This document shows, piece after piece, positions 1 to 13,702 of a stretch of DNA of 64,000 nt. Source of the DNA: Hypomesus transpacificus (lineage: Eukaryota > Chordata > Actinopteri > Osmeriformes > Osmeridae); NCBI RefSeq assembly GCF_021917145.1, contig NC_061072.1, positions 13,122,742 to 13,186,741 on the forward strand, written 5' to 3'. The translations under genes were made by a program, and so were the position numbers. The notes beneath the pieces are model-generated. The model worked only from the letters and a program-made list of their open reading frames with translations, searched no databases and was not told the origin of the DNA. The first letter of the stretch is position 1; each line of letters starts with the position of its first letter.

Positions 1-36
1 AATACGATACCATAATTGAATCATTCAATTTCCCAG

Positions 37-148
37 CTTTATGCAGAGGAGACTGGACATTCCTGACATTCTAGAACTCTGGAGCAGAGGTTTGGAACCT
101 TCAGGCAATGTTCCGCTGAGGATACATGGGCCAGGCTTAGAGTGGAGG

Positions 149-190
<42 letters not shown>

Positions 191-2135
191 TGCGAGTCTG
201 TGTATGTGTGTGTGTGTTTTAGAACATTTCCTACTCTCCTCTCTCGCTGTCTGTCTTATGCTCTGAACCTTCCAAAATAAGCGATTAGCTATGCTCTTTC
301 TCCAGCCGCACCCAGAAGAACACAAACACACATTTTCTCCCCACCTCCAGCCTCTAGCCCTGAGGAGTTGGACCAGAGGAACCTAACTGGAGTTGTCAAC
401 ACCTCAGAGAACCCTGCTCAGACTCAACAAACCAAAGTGAGGCTCTCTCCAAAACAGACACTCACTCTCACTCACTCACTCACTCACTCACTCACTCACT
501 CACTCACTCACTCACTCACTGTCTCTCTCTCTCTTACACACACACACTCATAATAAATGATTTACACTGTCCCAAATGTGTCAACACCGATCACAAGAGT
601 ACAAACGTTTGTTCAGTGTGGAACATGCAGTGGTTAACCTGACCTGAAAGGTCAACCTTCCCTAGCTCTCTCCCTCCACTCTTTCATCCTTCTCTCCATC
701 CCTCTCCAGGGATATGTGTGTCGGGGTGTGTATGAGGACCTCAGGAGGAAGGCGGCCGTGCGCTGTGAGAGGAGACGGCTGTTTGGTGACATTGACGTCA
801 ACAAACTCAGCCTGGTGGGAGGGGTGTGCACACCCTACCAAACTCTTGTGCTACAGGTGAGGTCATACCATCTGTTTGTTTGTGTGTGTGTGAACCTCAC
901 CCTGCCTTTCAAAACCAGACTGACACACCATTGTAGAGGGGACTGCTTCCTGTCTAGCAGCAACCCATATCCTGTCAAAGGAACAAACTGCCCTGCAGTT
1001 CCTCAACTCTCTGATAGGAGAAACCTGGTTATGTGTCGGCACAGCCACCATTAAAAGAGCTGTAGAAATTCTCCAGCACGCACGTAGCATGTTGAAGATA
1101 GTGTAAGTGTATGCAAAATAGTTTGAATGTCACCCATGGAGGAGAGTATCGGTCACATTCTTCCCATTTTATGGGTGGTGGCCATATGGGTGTTGTGAGG
1201 ACCGCCTACAGTCCTTTCATTCAAACATGTTAACAGTCAGAAACATGGCTCACTAAGCACCACTGGCTCTCAGGGAAATGTGACAGCAGCTCCATTCCAT
1301 AGCCAGGCTGAGGCTCTCCAGGAAGCGGGATGGATGGAGGAATAGGGGTCAGATGGCTGAGCGGTTAAGGAATCGGGCTATTAATCTGAAGGTTGCTGGT
1401 TCGATTGCTGGACGTGCAAAATGACGTTGTGTCCTAGGGCAAGGCACCTCATCCTACTCGCCTTGGGGGAATGTCCCTGTACTTACTTAAAGTCGCTCTG
1501 GATAAGAGCGTCTGCTATATGTCTAAATGTAAATAATGAAAGAGAGGATGAAACTAGGAGAAGTCTATCTGTTCTAGTACAGCCAGCTTTGATCAGAGAA
1601 CAATATTTTTTCTGACTATTTCCCATCTCCATAGTGACGCTTTCTGAATGCTGTTTATCTTTCTTCTCCTTTATTTCCTCTCTTTCTCTGTTCCTGTGAG
1701 TGTGTGGCTCAGATCTGTCTTGATGGCTTGGGGTCTAACCTTGACAGTGAACAGCACCTGAAAGTTATTGGAGGGATGGAGAGATTGAAAGAGTCTTCAG
1801 GCAGTTATTTGAAGGAAGAATTTCAGAAATGTCTGTCAAAATGTCAGGTAGACATTCTTCAGCTGCTGCACCTCGTGTTGCTGTCTCTGGTTCTCTGTCT
1901 GGCCTTCAACCCCCCCTTTACCCTCCTCCCTCTCACCCTCTCTTCCTCCTCCCTCTCCTTCACCCCCCCCCCCCCCACCCCTATCCAGGACTACCAGGAA
2001 GTCCCCTTGACAGAGGATCTACCCATAAGTCCCTGGATGCAGTGTCACAGTCCCAGGTCTCCCAGTGAGGCGGGGCTTAGCTCCCTGCAGCTGTCAATCA
2101 CCAGTTCAGACCAGGAACCAGAAACAGCAACCTGA
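37..2135 (+). CDS. Unrecognised protein, 3' part of gene (five last exons)
   Basis: I do not recognise the family. Five exons join in consistent phase with GT-AG borders: 37-149, 351-436, 710-856, 1713-1847 and 1989-2135, ending in TGA; a poly-A signal AATAAA follows at 2348-2353. Earlier exons lie left of the window. The readable C-terminal part is about 209 residues. It is rich in charged residues, with no membrane segment and no cysteine pattern. One block reads FGDIDVNKLSLVGGVCTPYQ and looks like a folded domain; the last 49 residues are Ser/Pro/Glu-rich and probably disordered. The phases (1, 0, 0, 0 across the four introns) and ordinary codon use argue for a real gene rather than chance ORFs. 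It is transcribed toward FAM20A on the same strand. Confidence 0.6.
150..216. repeat. TG microsatellite
   Basis: A run of mostly TG dinucleotides starts right at the donor site of the first visible exon. Such runs are scattered through the window, for example near 7977-8001, 10540-10559, 11647-11673, 56890-56918 and 58134-58156. Confidence 0.9.
462..521. repeat. CTCA tetranucleotide microsatellite
   Basis: About fourteen tandem copies of a CTCA/ACTC tetranucleotide lie in an intron of the first gene, flanked by CT-rich and CA-rich sequence. Confidence 0.9.
1346..1534 (+). mobile_element. tRNA-derived SINE (teleost type)
   Basis: The head (from about 1347) resembles a tRNA-Leu gene with an A box TGGCTGAGCGGTT and a B box like GGTTCGATT. 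The body and the tail, which contains GTCGCTCTGGATAAGAGCG and a short AT-rich end, match the tail shared by many teleost tRNA-derived SINEs and L2-like LINEs. It sits in the third visible intron of the first gene. It is not a functional tRNA because the cloverleaf is not maintained. Family assignment is from memory. Confidence 0.8.
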
Positions 2136-2347
2136 CCAGCCAGTAGGGGTGGGCGTAGCAGAGGACTCTGCATGCAGAGTGTGTGTGTGCACTTGCAGAT
2201 GTGAGGTCTGTTTTTAGATGTCTGCTCCTCTCTGGTCCCTAGCTTTGGAAGGAATGTTGCAGGAATTTCCCTCGTCTCTACCACACAGTTCACCATGCCA
2301 AGGTGCCTAGAAATGTAGGTGCTGTAAACTGTACAGCCATGGTATTT

Positions 2348-2353
2348 AATAAA
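2348..2353 (+). terminator. Poly-A signal of the first gene
   Basis: A canonical AATAAA lies 213 bases after the stop codon of the unrecognised gene, giving a 3' UTR of roughly 235 bases. Confidence 0.6.
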
Positions 2354-3712
2354 GAGGATGTGTTTGTAAAAAAGTGTATCGTATGTCCAGTTTGAGGGAT
2401 AGCTCAAGTTTTCTGTGGATAGACAATTTGTATTGTGAATGTGTGTATGTGGGTGTATACGTTTGTGTTCGCAAGTGTGTGCATGCATGTGTAAGTATAT
2501 GAGTGTGTGTGTTGGAGTGTGACTTTTGATGTCTGAATGGCATGCTTTTTTCTACAGTAAACGATTGCTATGATGCCAGGGTGGGGGTGGATACAGCCTG
2601 GCCCATTGTGGCGTTGGCATGGTGACAGGTGGTAATGCTATACTGGTCTGAACTGTTGGCAGCAGATTCTCTTCCTTCTCAGAGCATCCCAGGACAAATG
2701 TGTGTTGCTTAGTCTCTTCTATCTCTTATTCCTTCTGTCCATCTTTCTCTTCCTGTCTTTGTTGTCTTCTTTAATCTCTCTCTTTCTCTGATTTCCTTTC
2801 TCTGATTCTCTTTCTCTCTCACCCAAGCTGTCTTTGTCAGTCAAGCTGTCTCTCTATCTCTCCCTTCCCTTTTCTCTCTCTCCCCCACCCCCCTCCTCTC
2901 CAGTCTGTAATTCACACCTTGCCTGACTCGTTCTGATTCTCATGACATCGACGTGTCACATGAGAACACAGAGAGGCAGGTATCTGCCTGAGGGTCAGGT
3001 TATCCAACTGACAGCAGTCAGAGGCAGTGAAACAGAACGACGGGATCTGATGACATTTGTCCCCCGTCCATCCCCGTGTCACTGCCTGGGATTGCTGCTC
3101 TCTGGTCTGATGCATGTCACCCATGACCTTTTCATTCCCAAGTCATCTTCGCCCCTGTCCCTCAGCGAGCACGTCCTTATCACCACTCAACGCTGCTTCT
3201 CTTATCTTGTTGTTCTCGTAAGACAAAAGCTGGTTCCACACTCTTCACGGCTCTGTTGTTCAGTCTTATTCAGTTTTTCCGGGTTTTTGGTGTGTGTTTG
3301 TCCTCACGATGCCCTGTGCTCAAAGCCGGGGGTTATGCTCAGATTAGTTTGGGCTTTTGTGGGGGAAGAGGGACAAAGCTGTCTCCCTGAAGGAGCGGAG
3401 GAGGAGCGGAGGAGGAGCGGAGCAGCGTGGAGCTGTGGGTGTTTCACAGGGATAAACACTAACTGACACACAGCTGGAGCTGCACACAACACAAGGAAAC
3501 AAGGAAAAAACGACGAAACGACAGCCTTCAAGCCCTGTGCAAGACCTCTGCCTGAAGTAATGACGCACATTCTAATATGCCTGGGAAAATAGTTGTGGTT
3601 GTTTCATTGTCAGGTTTGAAATTTGGATCATGTTGATCGGTGAATCTGGATTTCTGAGTCATGATCTGTGATGGCTTGCTGTGATAGTTTGCTCTTCATG
3701 CTCAATAACGTT

Positions 3713-4533
3713 TATGATATACAGGACATTCATGACAGGGGTACTCAATTAGAAACCCAAATTAGAAACCCAAAAGGTCCACTTACCAAATTTCCATTCA
3801 GTCCAGGGTCAGGAACAGTGAAGGTTTATTTTTATGGCCCTTACCTCAGAGTTCAGGGGGTAATTTAGTGACGTTTCTATGGAAGTGACATCGTGTTTTG
3901 AATTTTAAAAGGCATTGAATACTTAATATCGAAATTTGAACAACACCGAATTCATACATGAATATATATTTCAATGTAAAAGATTCAGATTGCAACATCC
4001 GGGATACCTATGATAGGTAGAGTATGGTTCTGGGTAGAGCGATCAAGCCCTTCTCGAGAAATCGAGAAGAGAAAACCATGGAGAAAACGCATGGTGACTA
4101 CCAGGGAAAAGAACCATGCTTCGGTGAGTCCGATGTGATCAAATCTTGCATTTTTAGGCTCCAATTTGATAGGCTCGATTTTTTTACTTCAAACCTGTGG
4201 CTCGAAATTGATATGCTCCAAAAATATGGAATTTCCGAGCATTGAATTTATGGATCTGATTTTTTTTTTTAAACATTTATACATATTAATAAGTGAATTC
4301 GGTGTTGTATCAATGTCAATATTAAGAATTCAATGCCTTTGAAAATTCAAAACATGTCACTGATTTGCTTCCATATTCATGTTACCACTTTTGACAAGGG
4401 CAATCGTCTCATTGCCCCTGATTAAACAAATCGCTATTGTGGACCGATGTGTGACCGGAGTCCGCCTATTGAGTAGGCTACCCCCGGCCTATTGAGTACC
4501 CTACCCCCGATCTATGATATACAGCACATTCAT
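3713..4533. mobile_element. Non-autonomous DNA transposon with long inverted arms
   Basis: About 75-95 bases around 3879-3970 are the reverse complement, with some mismatches, of 4281-4376; both share the core TTTTGAATTTT and the string CAACACCGAATTCA on opposite strands. Near the outer ends GGGTACTCAAT (about 3740) is mirrored near 4490. The element is flanked by a 21-base direct repeat (3713-3733 and 4513-4533, one mismatch). There is no transposase ORF, so it would need a partner enzyme. The superfamily is not clear to me; a hAT-like or related MITE is possible. Confidence 0.65.
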
Positions 4534-5867
4534 TTATGAGACCGTATAATTATCTCTGGTTTGTGGGCAAGGAGGCGTAAAGAAAGGGCACATTAATTCT
4601 CTATTAGTTATTTAAAGGGACATTGGACTGGGGCAGTTTGGATGCAGCAACCAAACATTTTAAGGATCTCCATACACAAACGGATGTTAAATGAGATGGA
4701 AAGCTCCCTTAGTTGTAGGCAAAACCGTGGTCGTCGCCGGTTGGAAACTGCTTATTTTTACATCAAGCATTCAGACTGAAAGAACAACAATAGCTGCCTG
4801 TGTTTTTTTTGTTTTTATAGCTGTGGTCCTCCACCTCCCTTCCAGAACCTCCTCCTCACTGCCCCTGCCTGGGAGCTGGCTCCCCTCACACCAGCTGAAT
4901 GACAGGCTTGGATTGCCTTTTGCTAATGTCCAGCATCAATCAGAGGATCTTAAGGGGACATGTTCTCTCTGGTGCAAGTGAAAACACCCTGGAGAAAGGC
5001 TGGCACCTCATTCCACCAGAGCAACACACACACAAACGCACGCGCAACTACACCCGACAGATGTTCCGAAATACCAAATACCACATCATAAACAACCCAG
5101 ATGTAGGCTAGGAGCCACTTGGTGAGTGTGAAGAGACTTAGTGCCGTATGCAGAGCACACACTAACCCTTCACAGCAGGCTGGACAGCAGCTTTCACTTC
5201 TCTTTAGGAAGGTTAGACGAATATGGAAGCCTGTCTGTCGCATCAACAGAAATCACACAGGTTTTTAGTGATTACAGACTGTGTACGTGTGTGTGTGTGG
5301 GTTTGTGTGCGTGGGAGGATATGTGGGAGGGTGTGTTTATGGCTGGGAAACGCAGCGTGAAGGAAGGTGCGGATAGAACCCAGCCTGCAGCAGAAATCAG
5401 ACAGAGAGGAGTGGAGAGAAAGGAGAAGAGGAAAGGAGAGAAGAGGCACCAGATTTAATGAAGAGAAAAGAAAGAGGGAGGAGAAAGGGAGGAGCTGACA
5501 AACAGGTGAGTGGAGCTGAGATGACAGGGGGAGGGTGCACAGAGAGGAGGAGGAGGAAGAGTGCTGAGAAGACCGGGGTGGAGAGAAGAAGAAAGTGAGA
5601 ATGGAGGAGAGAAGGGAGAGGAGAAGAGGACTTTGCGTCCACGTCGCTGAGTCACCCTGAGAGGAGCACAGAAAGCGGCAAGCGACAGATGACATAAGAC
5701 GAGGCAATCTCACATTTCTGACACGCTCACACAGACGCACGCACATGCACGCACTCACACTCTCTCTCATTCTACACCAATACACACTGCTCATACAGTG
5801 CATTCAAAGGGACCAGCAAACACTCATAAACTCACTCTGTCTCTCTCCCTCCCTACCGCACATTCGT

Positions 5868-5924
5868 TCTTCCCCTTTCTCTCTCTTTCTCTCTCTTTCT
5901 CTCTCTCACTCACTCTCTCTCACT

Positions 5925-5972
<48 letters not shown>

Positions 5973-5985
5973 CTCTCTCTTACAC
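5868..5985. repeat. CT microsatellite
   Basis: A long (CT)n tract with minor interruptions, ending in a short CA run, lies about 0.75 kb before the FAM20A start codon. It creates Leu/Ser/His-only open frames that are not genes. Confidence 0.9.
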
Positions 5986-6721
5986 ACACACAGACACACA
6001 GAGCTTCTCTCTTCTCTGAGAAGAGAGCTTGCCAGAACCAGATCCAGATGAAAACAAGCGCTTTCAGGAGGACGACAAGCAGCCAGGGTACTCACAAACA
6101 CACAAACACAAACAGACAAACGCACTCACACTCTGGACTCAAACCCACACCTACTTACGGCTTACATCCAAACAAACAGACACACACACGCATGCTCGTA
6201 TTTTGTCAAAGCAAGAACAGAAGAGGAGCAGCCAGCTGGAATACACGGCACATTTCGTAAAGGGCTGATCTCCTTTTTTTCTACACTGCCAAGAACCTTT
6301 GGATAGCCCTACAGACGGATCACTCCCTGTGACACACGCACACCGTGTGTGACAGACACAGGCTCGGAGCTGGAATATCTGAGGAAGCGGAGCCTGACCC
6401 GAGACCTGAGTCTTTGCCCTACTTTCTGACTCAAGACCTCCATCCTGCCAGTCAAGAACAAGAGGCCGGTGAGAGGATCTGATCGGTGGAGACGGCGGGA
6501 GACGAAGCGAGGAGAGAGAAACCTCGGAAGCGGATGGAAAAAAAGGAGCGAGAACTGACAGCTGAGCTGACACATCGAACATGCCACCCCTGACCTCTGG
6601 CTGTGAGACCCAACCGAGGCTGCGCGGGATGCCATGCACAGCACACAGCGCTGTATAGTCTCTCTCTCTCTTAATCTCTCTCTCTTAATCTCACTCTCTC
6701 ATACACTCCTCTTCTAGTGCT

Positions 6722-9700
6722 ATGATGAGGAGAGACCGTCTGCTCCTGGCTGCGACCCTCACCACCATATTCATTGCTGACCTCTACTTCATCCTCCTCC
6801 CCAAGCTTCGACACAGACAACCCCACCCGGGGGACCCCAGCTGCCTCTGCAGCCCAGGAAACGTCTCCCTCCCTGGGCACGCCGGCCTCATTGCTCCCTG
6901 GCTTTCCAACTGGACTTCCACATCGCCCCTGGACGAGGAACCTAGTGAGAGACGCTCTAAGTTGGGCAGGCTGTTTGCTCACCCCCTGTATGAGCCCCAG
7001 GGCCCGGGGGTGCTGGGGCCAGAGGAGCGGCTGCTACAGCAGGAGGAGCTGCTGGAGTACTACAGGAGGAAGGTGTCTCGCTGGGAACGGTGAGCTGCTC
7101 CACAACCACACTGCCTTTCATGCCCTTTCTCATCTTTCATTTGTGTCTTGGGAAACAAACTACTGTAGATCATTTACACTTTGCAGACAATTTCATGAAT
7201 GATCACAACCTTTCTTTATCAAGGCTCACGGGGGATGGTTTTTGTAAAGTGTAAAAAAAAAAAAATATGCAGGAAAGGACTTGGATCATAACTCCCATTG
7301 AAGCCAGTACACGAGATGTGACAAGGAGGGGTGTGTTTGTTGGTTTGGATGAGGAGATGACACGTGTTGCGGTGCACTGTGGTGGAGAGGCAGGGTCACT
7401 GACATTACGGCTGTGGATCCCTGCCTCACACACACACACATACACTCACACACCCCTCAAACATAAGTACATGTGAACAATTTTAAAAGTTTGCTCTAGG
7501 GCGGGATGTCATTTTAATTTAAGCTTGTAAACGTTCTTTAGTCATTCAACTTCATAGAGTGGGCTGGAGCTGAAACCTCCCAAACGCATTGTTTCACAAC
7601 TCAATGTCTGGAACGCTCTCTTTATAAGGCAATCACCAGATCCAGTCTCTTCAGTCTGTCTGGAGCTGTCGTGTGTGTCTTCACGTTTCTCTATCCAAAG
7701 CATTTCCAACCAAGAGATAGAGAGAATTAGACATGCACACACACACACACACAGGTTGGGCTCCGGTGTTGGAAAAACAGAAGAAATCTGAAGAGGAGAT
7801 CTCTCCCCTGGCTGGGCTCTTTACTGACACAGAACAATAGCTGCCCCAGGGCCTCATAGATTCAGGCTACGGCCTGTTAACTCCCCAGTCACACTTAACA
7901 AGAAGAGTGTGTGTGTGTGTCGTGTATCTGTTTTTCCTGCTTCTCGGTGGGTCTGTCTTTCGAAATAGTTGTTTGTCGGTGTGTGTGTGTGTGTGTGTGT
8001 ATGTTTATGTGTGTACTAGATGCAGTACTGTCTACTGTAGTAGGTGTGTCTGCTTAGGCTGCACAGGTTTAGATGAGGGGCTTAGTCAGACGTCCTGTTT
8101 CACAAGACGGATTAAGGAGTAACACAGGATATGAGTAGCCTGGCCCCACCCCCTCCCTCGAAGGCCCACCGGCCAGCTCCACATCTCCCCTCCTCTCTCT
8201 CCTCATCCGCCTCTTAGGTCTGTGTTCTCTTCTCTGTGGTCTGCGGATCTGGTCTGTGGCAAGGTGATTGGTCCATCCCATCGGTCAGCTGTCTCACACA
8301 ATGCCAGGAAGACTCTGTATCCAGCAACCGACCCCAAACTACCGTGCTCCTCATACGGTACCTGACCACTGTAATCAGACCACTGCTTCTACAGTACCTG
8401 ACCACTGTAATCAGACCACTGCTTCTACAGTACCTGACCACTGTAATCAGGCTTGAGGGGACGTGAGGGGAAGAGCTTCCCTCTGTGGTCAAGGCTCCAA
8501 GGTGCTCCAGCAGCACTTCATCCCTGTCAGCACCATTGGGGTGGGAATGTTTGTTTGGGTTTCCTGTGTGAATCGAGTGAGGATTGGAGAGAGGATGTGT
8601 GTGTTTAAATATACCTTGGTCAATAGAGTAGAGGAGAAGAGAAAAGGGAGGAGATGCCAGTACACTATCACACTGTGCCAGGTGTGGTATATGTCTGGAA
8701 CACTGCCACTTCAAATAATAAACCAGAAAATAAGAAGCCCTTTCTCTATTCCTCATTCAGAAATTTCTGTTGTAAAATCATCTGGTGAATATCTGAGAGG
8801 AGGAAAGATGACCTCACCATATAACCTCCAGGACACAAGTCACTTTACGCCTTCAAACTCACCAATCCTGAATGTTGACTCTGTTTTCTTTCTCCCATTC
8901 TCTCCCTCTCCACGTCAGTCACATGAAGTTCTACAGCGAGGTGGCAGCAGCCGCCAACTTCACCATTCTCGAACAAAAGGTGACCTTTGACCCCAAGGCC
9001 AGCTGGTTGAAGTTCCACCTGGGCATCAGTCGCCATGCCCTGTACCGCCGGCACGACCCCTGGCACAACCCCAGCCACGACCCCGCGGATCCTAGCCATG
9101 ACCCCACTGTTTCCCGTCTGCTACAGGACATGCAAGCCCACACCATCATCAACGCAGGTACGAACACTTCACGTTGTTATAATCACTTACATCTGGACCT
9201 CAGATCAGCTGTGAGTGCTCTCATGCTTCACATGACTGTTGTATCCACCCACCACCTACTACACACACACATTTACCATAAGTAGATTAACCAAAGCCTC
9301 ATCATTCAAAGCCTCATCATTGTCCAGTCATTGAAGTTGATGAACAAAACGCCGTTGTCCCTCTCATTATCATTTTTGGGGTGGGGTTTTTTCTCCACAG
9401 ACTACACTCAAGACGAAAAGGCCCTCAAAGGAGCGTGTGACTGTTCCCAAGGTGAGGCTCATTCAGAGCAGTCCTGTGTGTTCCTGCATACCTGGCCCGC
9501 TTCCCTGCAGTGTCGTCCTCGGGGGTGTTGTGTGTCCTGCTGGCTGGGGCAGCTGGGGTGCTAGCTCATGTTATCTGTGTCAGGGATTGTTACGACGGGG
9601 AAACAGGAGCGAGAGTGCCAGAGAGTCAGTTGACACTGCTGACACTTCTCCATAACTGCTGCTTTTGTCTGCCCCCCCCCACCACCATTTTGTTTTGTCT

Positions 9701-11641
9701 CTCTCCCTTTGTTTCTCTCTTTCCTTTGTCTTTGTCTTTGTCTCCCCCTCCTATCTCCACCTTTCCTCCTCCCCCTCCTCCTCTCTGGAGGCATTGTCAA
9801 AGACAAACCCATCGTTGCTCATCTGGCACATTTTTCTTCTCATCTGGCACCAAATCACACAAATGACCGTGATTGTAATTTCTCAGTCTGTCTCCATGTC
9901 AGCCGGAGTCAGACAGGAGAGGAGATGGATGGAGGTTCAAAGGCAGCCTCTCCTCTCTCGGTGTTTCATCTCCTCCACCAGAACAGAGAAGTCAGTGGAG
10001 GTAGATCCCAGAACTAAAACCCAGCAGACCCACCTTCCCACTCAGATGGGATCTCCAGGCTACAGAAATATCTTAACACTTCTGGTGTGTGATTCCACAC
10101 ACTGAGACGTCCATACGCAAACACACACGGCACATTCATACCAGGCACACACTTGAACGCACACAGACACGTAAATACACATGAACAAACGCATACAGGC
10201 GCACCACCACTCAAAGACAGCAATCTGGTCAAAGCCTGCATTCCAGGGTTTCTAGCTCTCTCACCACACTCTCTCCACACACACTGCGACCACAGCAGCC
10301 ACACTCTGCCAACAGGAACGACAAAACAGAAAAACTATTTTATACTTTTTCTTTTTATAGTTCTCTGTTCTTTTTGCTTCATGAAAGACCCCAAAGCTAC
10401 TAATGTGCTTCAAACTCTCCAATAAAACACAGCAGTGAACTGAAAGACGACAACAACTCAAAGAACTTGAAGATTCAAAGGAGATTGATTGGCAGGGGAG
10501 GAATGGTGGTCTGTGTGTGTGTGCATGCATGCATGAGTGTGTGTGTGTGTGTGTGTGTGCGCACATGCCTGACAGCCAGGCTGAGGTTGAGGAATCACTA
10601 GTCTTACCTAGTCTCTGGTTGGTTCCAGCTCAGAACCTTTCATTATCTTATCTGGGACAGGTCCTGAGGCGACAGGGGAAAATATCACCCCATCTACAAC
10701 AAACATCAGGGATATAAAAGGCGATATATGTTGGTCAGCATCTAGATTTTGCTCTGGTTCTGTCCCTGAGGGTGCAGGTGGAATGTTTATTCAGAAGGAA
10801 CTTTAAGGAAAGGTGTAGCTCTGTGTTCATGTCGCTCATTTGTTTACTTTTCTGTTGTCTCTAAGTGGTCAAGCCCAGTGGTCACCACCTCAAGCTGGCC
10901 CTGAAGATGCAGAACTTTGGCAAAGCCATGTTCAAACCCATGAGGTGAGCTCTTCCAGCTATTGGTGTTGATGAAGAATTCCTCTTTTCTGAGTGGAACA
11001 AGTCCACAGCTGTCATATTTGGTCTTTAATACTTGCTTTACTCAGTCTAATCATTCTGTTTGTCATTATGTCATTCTGCCTGCCTGCCTGCCTGCTTGCC
11101 TGTCTGTCTGTCTGTCTCTCTGTCTCTCTGTCTCTCTGTCTGTCTGCATGTGTGTGTCTCCATGCAGGCAGCAGAGGAACCAGGAGACTCCTGAGGATGT
11201 CTTCTACTTTGTTGATCTCCAGAGACACAACGCAGAGATTGCAGCCTTCCACCTGGACAGGTACATACGGGCACACACACGTGCGCGCGCACACACCCCA
11301 CACACACTTTGTAACACAGCTTTACAAGAAAGCCACCACTGAGAAAAGTTTGCATATCTGAAAGAATCTGACAAAAGACTATTGAAGTATAGACTTCAGG
11401 TAAGAAGATATCCATTTATACTCATACCTGAAATGATTCCCTGGTGTATCTAGTTACCCTTTAGCAGGTCTGAAAGCCTGTAATAGGTATTCTCTGCAGT
11501 GGGGAACAGGAGACGTCAGTCAGTGATAAACACATTTCCAAACTGAGCCTCCGCCCCCAGGACTTCAACACGTTTCTCACTCACCTCCAAACAGGCCATT
11601 ATAATTACCGTTGTCTATAAAGCAGACTTATACACATACCT

Positions 11642-11678
<37 letters not shown>

Positions 11679-13667
11679 GTCTCCCATTTGTGGCACAATA
11701 GCTTAAGTGAGTCATCAGTTTGCGGCCTCATTATAGTTCTAGTGTTCAACTTCAGAATCACACACAGGTCTGAGTCAGAATGGCTGCTAACCACTTTAGG
11801 TGACACAAACAACCTACCTTCCACTACTTAGATGTTTGGGACGTCCATCTCTGGCTTATGTGTGTTTGTGTACAGCCTCTCTGTGTGTGTGTGTGTGTGT
11901 GTGTGTTCTGTCAAATACCTCATCATTATTAGTCTGCATCAGCAGGTGGGGTTTTCCAGGACTTCAATAACACTCATTCTGCCTACAGATGACAGTGGTT
12001 CTGGGGCTGAGAGAAGACCCACAGGGAGATAAATACTTTCACATCAGCACCTGGCAAATTACACAGAGCAGAGAGTTAGATGTTCTTCATAGATAAGACT
12101 CAGCTAACTTGATTTAATTGCCGTTTGTATAAGTGCTGAGGTGGGAGATTTGAGTGTCCTGATTGTTGAAGTTGAGTTCATGCAAGTTTGTTTTTGCTCC
12201 CAGTTGGAGCTCAATGTCTGGGAACCATGTTCAAGCAGCATGACCGAGGAAACAGACCCGTTTCACATGAGGCTTGTTACATCCTATTATCTGGGATTTG
12301 ATCTTCTCTTGGCTTCGAGTTTTGCAGTGGTTCCAGCTAAAATTGGAATTTATAACTCGTCCATTTTTTATGTTTTGTGATTTGTCCTGTCTTGTAGAAT
12401 CCTGGACTTCCGGCGTGTTCCGCCGGTGGTGGGCCGGCTGGTGAACCTGACGGGGGAAGTTCTGCTCACCACACACAACGAGGACCTGCGCAACGTGTTC
12501 TTCACATCGCCAGGTAACCTTGACAACCCTGAAATAGTTCTAAATAAATGAGTGAAACCTTTCAACAACTATTTCATATATATATATATATATGTACCTG
12601 TGTTCTGCTTTCCAACAGCAAACAACACTTGTTTCTTTGCCAAGTGTCTGTACATGTGTAAGACAGAGTATGCTGTGTGTGGGGGTCCAGACCTGCTGGA
12701 GGGCTCCATGTCTGCCTATCTCCCCAGTCTCAGTCTGGCCCCCCGGGTCTCCATCTCCAACCCCTGGTCACGCTCCTACACCTTCACTGGCCAACAGGAG
12801 TAAGAACCACCACACGCACAAACACCTCCATATCTCCCCTTATACGTTCAAAGGAGAAGAGAAGTCAGACTCCAGAACTCCAGTAGCTGCAACATTGTGA
12901 CTCGAGTGTGTGTGTGTGTGTGTCTATCTACCAGGTGGGAGGTGAACACGTTGTACTGTGATTCAATCAGGAAGATTCCTCCCTACAACTCAGGCAGCAG
13001 ACTCCTAAACATCATAGACATGGCCATCTTTGACTTCCTCACAGGTACCCACTGCTCCACCAATCACAATCCAGTTTTCCAATGTCAAGTTAACCTATGG
13101 CCATGGTTACTATTCTGTAATCGTGCTCTCTACAGGTAACATGGACAGGCATCACTACGAGATCTTCACAGGGTTTGGAGACGGATTTCTTCTTCACCTG
13201 GACAACGCCAGGGGGTGGGTGACAGTCCTGTGCAACTTGTATTGCCGGTAAATGATGATGTGTTTGTTTTCCTTGTGATGACATCCCATCCTGGGTTTCA
13301 GGTTTGGGAAGCACTCCCATGATGAGATGACCATCCTGGCCCCACTGTCTCAGTGCTGCATGTGAGTAACAGAGGATATACCAGCTGACTTTGATCGGGC
13401 GAAGCACTCAGCCTTGTCAGTCAAACATGACTCGTTTGATCTCTCTTCCTCATCTCTCCATCCACCCTCTCTCCCTGTCTTTTCCCTCTTCCTCCCCAAC
13501 CTCCTCCCATCTCTGCCTTCTCCCTCCACTCTCCGCCACCCTCCCCAACCTCTTGCCAACCCCCGCTCCCTTCCCTCTCCTTCCAACACCTCCTCTTGCC
13601 TCCCTCGCCCCAACCTTCTCGCCCCTCGCCTCTCTGTGGCTCCGACCCCCGCTCGTCCTCTCCCTCG

Positions 13668-13702
<35 letters not shown>

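Larger units (their letters stand above)
2354..6721. other. Intergenic region and FAM20A 5' flank
   Basis: No supported coding exon is present. It holds a long-inverted-repeat element (3713-4533), CT/CA-rich stretches (about 2740-2900 and 5740-6000) and, toward the right, the presumed promoter and 5' UTR of FAM20A, whose start I cannot place. The open frames here are CT or CA repeat artefacts or short and unsupported. Confidence 0.6.

Noticed and set aside
1347-1420. Possible tRNA-Leu gene
   Set aside because: A and B boxes are present, but the acceptor stem does not pair and the sequence runs on into a SINE body and tail.
5745-6260. Leu/Ser/His-rich open frames upstream of FAM20A
   Set aside because: They are translations of a CT and CA microsatellite.
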